This document shows, piece by piece, positions 58,610 to 64,000 of a stretch of 64,000 nt of DNA. Origin of the DNA: Polyodon spathula (lineage: Eukaryota > Chordata > Actinopteri > Acipenseriformes > Polyodontidae); NCBI RefSeq assembly GCF_017654505.1, contig NC_054537.1, positions 74,041,618 to 74,105,617 of the forward strand. Direction: 5' to 3'. Both the position numbers and the translations under genes were made by a program. How positions within the stretch are numbered: the stretch's first letter is position 1; each line of letters starts with the position of its first letter. Below the pieces are notes generated by a model. That model worked only from the letters and a program-made list of their open reading frames with translations. It was not told the origin of the DNA and did no database searches.

Positions 58610-60650
58610 GACAGACCGTAGGGAGGAAGTGGAATAAAATGTAGTCCAGGAGGGGTCTCAAAAAACTACATAAGAGTATGAGGGCCACGTCCCAGGAGGA
58701 GCCTAATTTCATGAGTTAAGATAAAACACGTGACTGTGAAAGAATAGTGTGGCCGGTGGTCCCCTCTGAAGTGAGACTCACTATCCCCCCAAAGAATGGA
58801 CATCCAGGTCCTGCTGAAACTGCACCTGTGAAGACAAAGACCGGCAATGTATAACATAAAAGCAAGAAATAACAAACAAATAGCTAAAGCTGGATGGTTA
58901 GTGAGACAGGCAGGCTGTGACTGCCATCCGCTCTGGGAAAAAACCCTTCTATTAGAGGAAAACCTCTGGTGATCCTGGCGGAGAGGGCGCCCCCACTCCG
59001 GGCATGCTAACTGTAGCCTGGTGTGCTGCAAACCTGGTGTGGTACCAGGTGGAAACAATTGGATGTAGGAGTTGATTGCTGAAGAGGATCAACACCCCAT
59101 GGTCTTAATTAGGTGATGGCTGATGTGGGCTCTGACTGCTGAAGAGGCTGCACCAAACCTGAAGGAGTGTGTGGTGTAGAATTGAAGAGAAAGAACTGCT
59201 CTGGTGATGAGAGCGGAGAGGTGGGAAGAGAGTCAGTGTCTAGTAATGATGCCTTTGAAACAATCAATGAAGAGGGGGTCTAAGGAACTAAAAGGTCTTT
59301 AATAGATATGAACTTAGTTAGAAAGGAGAACGGGCAGAGAGGGGAGTCTATCTTTGATATTTGGATAAAACTGACCTTGGCGGAGTTGGTCTGTCTTGGA
59401 TGCTGTCAGGAATAGGGTGTAATGTAGATCTGGAACTAGAGAAAGGTCAAATGAGTGGTTGCCTATGGCTGAGGAACTGTGAATTCTGAACTTCTTAACA
59501 AGCCAAAGAATGACGGTTAGTCATATTGCTTCCATGACGTTATCGTCGAATGGATTGAAACATCCTGACCTGAGAATTGATTTTAGGGTCTTGAGTATAT
59601 CGGTGGTTATGGGGAGTTTGGAAGGAGATGCAGGAGGGAGATTCCTCGGAGTGTTAGACGTACTGCTGGGATGGAGAGAATGGTCGGTGAAGGGATGGTC
59701 AAGCTGTAGAAATGGAATTTAATTCCTGAAATGTAGGTTTTTATAGAGGTTGGGGATAAATGCAGTGTGTCCCGAGTGTAAACGATGAAAGCTATAATCC
59801 AGTTTCAGTTAAAAGGAATGGGTGCTATTCTGTTCTGAGGGTAGAAGGTAGAGAAAGCTATCCAACCTGTTGCATAAGAGGAGCGGGTAGATGGGGAGAG
59901 GGCTGCTAACATATATGTTCTTGCTGATAGAAGGAGGTTGGACAGGGTTGAGTTTTATTGAAGATGAGCTGCTGAAAGGATGGGACCTGGAGGGGGCTGG
60001 AACTGCTGCTGGAACCAGGCTGTAGAACTTGGCTACCTGTAGATGAGATAAAGCATTAGATGTATTACTGTATATGCCTGGAAGATGGCGAGCTCGAATA
60101 AGGAAATTATAGGAAACTGATATCTAGACTAGGTGACAAAGTAGTTGCAGGATGATAGGGGAGGATGATCTGCCTTTATTGATGATGTGCATGGTTGACT
60201 GATTGTTGCTAAAAAGTAGTATCACTTTTCTGGACCAAGACTGCCCCCAGAGATGTGCTACCGCACCTATGGGGTAAATTTCAAGCAGAGGTGGGGAGAT
60301 AAGTTTTGTATCTGGGGGGGGCCAAGTACCATAGAACCACTCTTTGATTAGATAACCCCTGAATCCTATGGATGAAGCGTCAGTAAATAGAGATAGATCA
60401 TGAGGGGCTGAGATGAAATCATTGTAGACTAATGAGAGGCCATTCCAGTGCTGAATGTGCACCACATTCTGATATCTTTCCTTGAAATAGTATTTACTTT
60501 CCAAGCAAATTCCAAACAGGGAGGAGGGAATGGGCATGATTTTAAAAGCGTCTGAAATCCGCTTTTGCAAGCCAGGCACTGTGGCCAGCTGCTCCTGCAA
60601 TCCAGTTGTAGTCATTCTGCAAGGTCAAAGCCAAATCGGGAAGCCATACA
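58610..60650 (-). mobile_element. Ngaro-like YR retrotransposon, 3' portion
   Basis: On the minus strand an RNase H domain is followed directly by a tyrosine recombinase and then about 450 bases of 3' sequence. No methyltransferase lies between RNase H and recombinase, which favours Ngaro over DIRS. Reverse transcriptase and gag are missing upstream of about 60620. Terminal repeats were not identified, so the ends are approximate. Confidence 0.7.
59065..60615 (-). pseudogene. RNase H plus tyrosine recombinase, one broken frame
   Basis: A single minus-strand frame with several stops. RNase H: DLSLFTDASSIGFRGYLIKE, then ELYPI-like LEIYPIGAVAHLWGQ, SNNQSTMHIINKGRSS and LLCHLV up to the stop at 60124-60126. 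It continues RARHLPGIYSNTSNALSHLQ and VAKFYSLVPAA, the end of RNase H in this class. The recombinase follows: FRI (first Arg), YTTHSFRFGAASSAVRAHIS with H-x-x-R at 59158-59169, HLIKTMGC, a stop where RW is expected (59089-59091), and SSSAINSYIQ with the catalytic Tyr at 59065-59067. All the R-H-R-Y residues are still encoded. It would have integrated a DNA copy. The stops look like single-base changes, some at former CpG sites. Confidence 0.75.
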
Positions 60651-62016
60651 AAAAAGGGTCAAATCCGGATCAGGTAGTGGAAAAGATCAGGAGTCGAAAA
60701 TAGAATTGGGGAACCAAACAGGCAAGGTTTCACTCACAATAATCAATTTAATATTTTCTTTCTCTCTCTCACTTTTTCTCTATATGGGGAAAAAAAAAAA
60801 TAACTAAAGAGAAAAAGCTGAGCTGTGAATTTCACCAAAGTTTAACATTTATTTTAAACTTTCAGATCCTGCAGTCTGGGGGAATTTGATATTTAAGCCC
60901 AGGCCTTTACAGGAACTATTACTATAGCCGAGGAGACTGAGATTTTGAAACTATAAAGGAAATAAATTCCTGGCAGTTGACTAATTTACATTTTTTACAA
61001 TTCTATGTAATTTCCGTTTGTATATGACAATATAAAATAAATATAAAAACGTCCTTAACCAGTCCTTAACTGCCAGTATGGAGTCAAGATATATATTTTT
61101 TCAAGGTGTTGACACAGACGCGTTTTGATCTTCATAGGTGATTCTTACTGCATGACCATGTGACCACATCGTTTAATAATATCCAAGCCATTTTATAATG
61201 TGCTTTATATGGGTGAATAACCAGTCCTATAAACTATGAATACAAAAACCTCCAGCACTACATATGACTGTTGCAGATTCCGAGACTACATTTACCCTGA
61301 CAAACAGCAAAAAAAAAATAAAAAAATACTATTCAAAGGCAGCTTCAGTAAAATTGAACAAAATCCTTCTGTATGTAAGGATATGGTAACCGTTCATCAA
61401 ATTCCGTTCCCCAGTGTTTAGGATTGCTTTAAATTGTGTTCCAACACGCAAAGATATGCCAGATATCGCCACACAAAACCTAAAATACCATTTGACTGCC
61501 ATTAGTTGCTGCAAATAATGCATTTAGTCATCTGTCATAATTAAAGGGATTGTGAGGAATGGAATGCAGCCATTCCTTTAATGGTGCTGGGGTTGCTATA
61601 ATACAACCAGCAGGAGAACAGCTGCTGGGAGCAAATCACTTCAGTAGGGCCACTTCAAATCAAACATAGGTCATGAGTGACCTCGGCACAGAGTTCATCT
61701 CAAATGATTGATATGCTTGAAAGAAAATTAATAATTGCAGTGCTTTTCTCCATTTATCTCCTTTAAGCAATTGTAGTCACACAGCATATACAGGAACTGT
61801 TGTGGTAATTTAAAGAGATGTTTTATTTATTTAATATACATTTTTTTTGTTTAATGAAGCAAACAGAAAATATTTTAGGATTTGTACCGACCAATGTGTC
61901 TAGCTTGTTCTGCTTTAAAAATCACACTTAATGTAATTTTAAGGTTCTTCTGGCATTAAAAAAAAAAAAAAAAAAGAAATCTTTACTGGAGAAATTAATA
62001 AATTTGGACAAAAAAC

Positions 62017-62080
62017 ATTATCCGTGATACAAGAGAATATGTACATCCATTATCCATGATACAAGAGAATATGTTCACCC
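62017..62080. repeat. 32-bp tandem duplication
   Basis: Two units, 62017-62048 and 62049-62080, both containing GATACAAGAGAATATGT and differing at three positions. Confidence 0.85.
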
Positions 62081-63029
62081 ATTCACATAAAGCTTGACAT
62101 GTATACTTAAAAGAACAACTGATAATGTTAATTAAGTACAGTAAAACTGTTTTATATACAGTACAATGGAACCTAATTTACCTGAGCACCAAAGGTACTG
62201 AATTGTTTCTGGTTAAGACAGGTGGCTGCCTATTCAAGGTGCTTCTGTCATTAATTTTAATTGCAGGCAGGTAAGAGAAGTCAGATGTGTACAACAGTTC
62301 AGGTGACCATTCATTGCCTTTTATATCAAAAACAATGATAATGTGTTACATTTATTTTGTCCTTGAAGCTGCAATGTCTTTACTGTATAAAGCCATCAGA
62401 TTCCATTTTTGTACAGAGGCACTGAGCTGTTTCATGTACTATATGAAGCACCACTTTATTTCCTGGTGGAATAATATTATAAGTAATTTATTTTTTTAAA
62501 TTGATGATTCATTTGTTTCCTTTCCAATAAGCTCCATTACAAAAAAAGAGATGCCGAAGACCATACAGCTTTGAAGAGACAATCAAAGTTATACAGTAAT
62601 TGAAGGATTATTCATAAGTTTTCAAACATTGTAATATGGATTACTAAGTGGCACCTTGAAAGATGTTAATATTAGGTGAACATTTAAATAAATAGCAAAC
62701 ATTAAATAAGTTTATTGTAATGCTGTAGGGTATTTGGCTATAATTCACTTACTTTTACTAAGTTACACTATAAAATTGTCAGAAACAAAATCAAGTAAAA
62801 TAACTTTCTTTTAAAACAAGACTTTTATTTTATTTTTTTTAAAAAACCATCACACTTGTGAAAGATCACCAGTACCAGAATCAACAACTTTAAAGTAACA
62901 TATCTGGATAGATATATTTTTTTATACATTTAAAATCCAAAATAAATATTTACAAACCTAAAGAGGTGAAGAAAGGATGATAATAATTGTATTTTCCTTG
63001 CTATATTACTTTGACAACCCATCCAAGAC

Positions 63030-63030
<1 letters not shown>

Positions 63031-63073
<43 letters not shown>
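63031..63073. repeat. Poly-C run of 43 bases
   Basis: An uninterrupted C run as printed. The opposite strand is G43, with strong potential for four-stranded structures. The length may be an assembly estimate. Confidence 0.9.
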
Positions 63074-63075
<2 letters not shown>

Positions 63076-63666
63076 AACTGGCACCATCATTTTTTGTGCT
63101 TGCATTATTTTCAGCATGTATTCAGAACGAAAAAAATAAAATAAAAAAATTCTATATGTAACGTATTAAAAAGAGTTTTTGCTCATTAAGCTTTGATGAT
63201 TCGGCCATCTGGTTGAAAGTCCCTCCCCCACCCCCAGCCTCACAGCGGCTCATACAAGAGGCCCAGACAAGGTTACAAAGGTCACAAGCTACTTAGGCCA
63301 CAGGCCGGAGAGGTTCCAGTATAGCCTCAGACCTTAACCAAACATGCTGCTTATCACACAACGACTGCTGTCATCAATATCCAGGAAACAATACCCATCT
63401 CAAAGCGGTCTGATAAACAGATTTTTTTTTTTGTCTGTGTGTTCTTACTTTTATAAATTGATGGAATCATAAAGGAAAATCTTTCTGCTCATACCCCTCT
63501 CTGTAATAGCTTCCATCCTTTCACAGCGCTTAGCTCATTAGCAAGTGACCTGAAGGCATAGAAACTTTGGATAATGGATGCTTGCTGTTTAGAGACTATA
63601 AAAGTAAACAGGCCTGTTTTTTTAAGTGCAAAATGCACTGCTATGTACAAAGATCTATTTGATAAA

Positions 63667-63669
<3 letters not shown>

Positions 63670-63733
<64 letters not shown>
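63670..63733. repeat. (GT)n microsatellite
   Basis: About 32 perfect GT dinucleotides followed by GGAGGGGGAGG. Confidence 0.97.
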
Positions 63734-63734
<1 letters not shown>

Positions 63735-64000
63735 AGGGGGAGGTTAAAAAAAGAAGCAAAAAGTTGTTTCATTCTTCTGTTTAATTCTTTGCCAACAAAT
63801 CAGTTGCCAGCATCAAGTTTATGAATTGCAGGCTTCATTAGTCTTAAAATGGTAACAAAGGAAGATGCGTTCTAAAAAGTGTCATCCTTCATCTGAGAGG
63901 GCAGTGCCTGACACATTAGGAATCTATATGCTCAATTAACCACTGGCAGGCTCATTTTTCTGTCTCCTTCTCCCAGTTCTCCCTTGTGCTCTTGCATGTT

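Larger units (their letters stand above)
60651..64000. other. Unannotated non-coding DNA with simple repeats
   Basis: Contains a 32-bp tandem duplication, a 43-base C run and a GT tract, listed separately. Around 63210-63420 the sequence is GC-richer, free of repeats and includes AGGTTACAAAGGTCA (two receptor-type half sites three bases apart). I cannot say whether it is functional. Confidence 0.5.

Noticed and set aside
58666..59058. 130-codon minus-strand frame
   Set aside because: It continues the recombinase frame past the catalytic Tyr into the 3' part of the element; no further domain is recognisable.

Overview
This window looks like about 64 kb of intergenic or intronic DNA from a vertebrate, most likely a ray-finned fish. 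It is AT-rich and full of microsatellites, and nearly everything I can identify is a decayed transposable element. Fish-type families present include Tc1 DD34E elements, DIRS and Ngaro-type tyrosine-recombinase retrotransposons, a Penelope-like element with a GIY-YIG nuclease, a Tx1/L1-type LINE, an RTE LINE, several hAT and Harbinger remnants, solo LTRs and tRNA-derived SINEs. The SINE at 27915-28408 resembles one I associate with sturgeon or paddlefish; that is recollection, not a search. I found no intact host gene, no convincing exon, and no tRNA or rRNA gene. Nothing here is bacterial: there are no operons, ribosome binding sites or CRISPR arrays.

Layout. 1-11 kb: mostly unannotated DNA with a Harbinger transposase remnant (2.9-3.2 kb) and a solo LTR with target-site duplication (3375-3987). 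11-20 kb: dense repeats, namely a truncated Tc1 with a fold-back end, an internally deleted DIRS-like element with complete terminal architecture, a SINE, two hAT remnants and two inverted copies of one LINE with clean duplications. 20-29 kb: small inverted-repeat elements, minisatellites, a second copy of the solo LTR, a different solo LTR, and two SINEs. 29-36 kb: sparse, with a Harbinger fragment. 36-41 kb: a Penelope-like element cut by a Tc1 exactly at the codons of its reverse-transcriptase YIDD motif, then another Tc1. 41-48.5 kb: MITEs, a very long AT/AC tract, a hAT remnant with a CGGBP1-like finger, an inverted-repeat-bounded element holding an integrase-like fragment, and two abutting truncated Tc1-like copies. 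48.5-64 kb: sparse, with an RTE LINE tail, a 24-bp minisatellite, a MITE, an Ngaro-like RNase H plus tyrosine recombinase in one broken frame, and a 43-base poly-C run.

The reading frames do not cooperate as a pathway: all are fossils of independent mobile elements. The most interesting objects are structural: the Tc1-in-Penelope nest, the deleted DIRS derivative that keeps both inverted repeats and its internal complementary region, the paired 3'-UTR hairpins preserved in both LINE copies, and the integrase fragment lying between inverted ~100-bp repeats. Boundaries and family names rest on reading by eye and were not checked against a repeat library.
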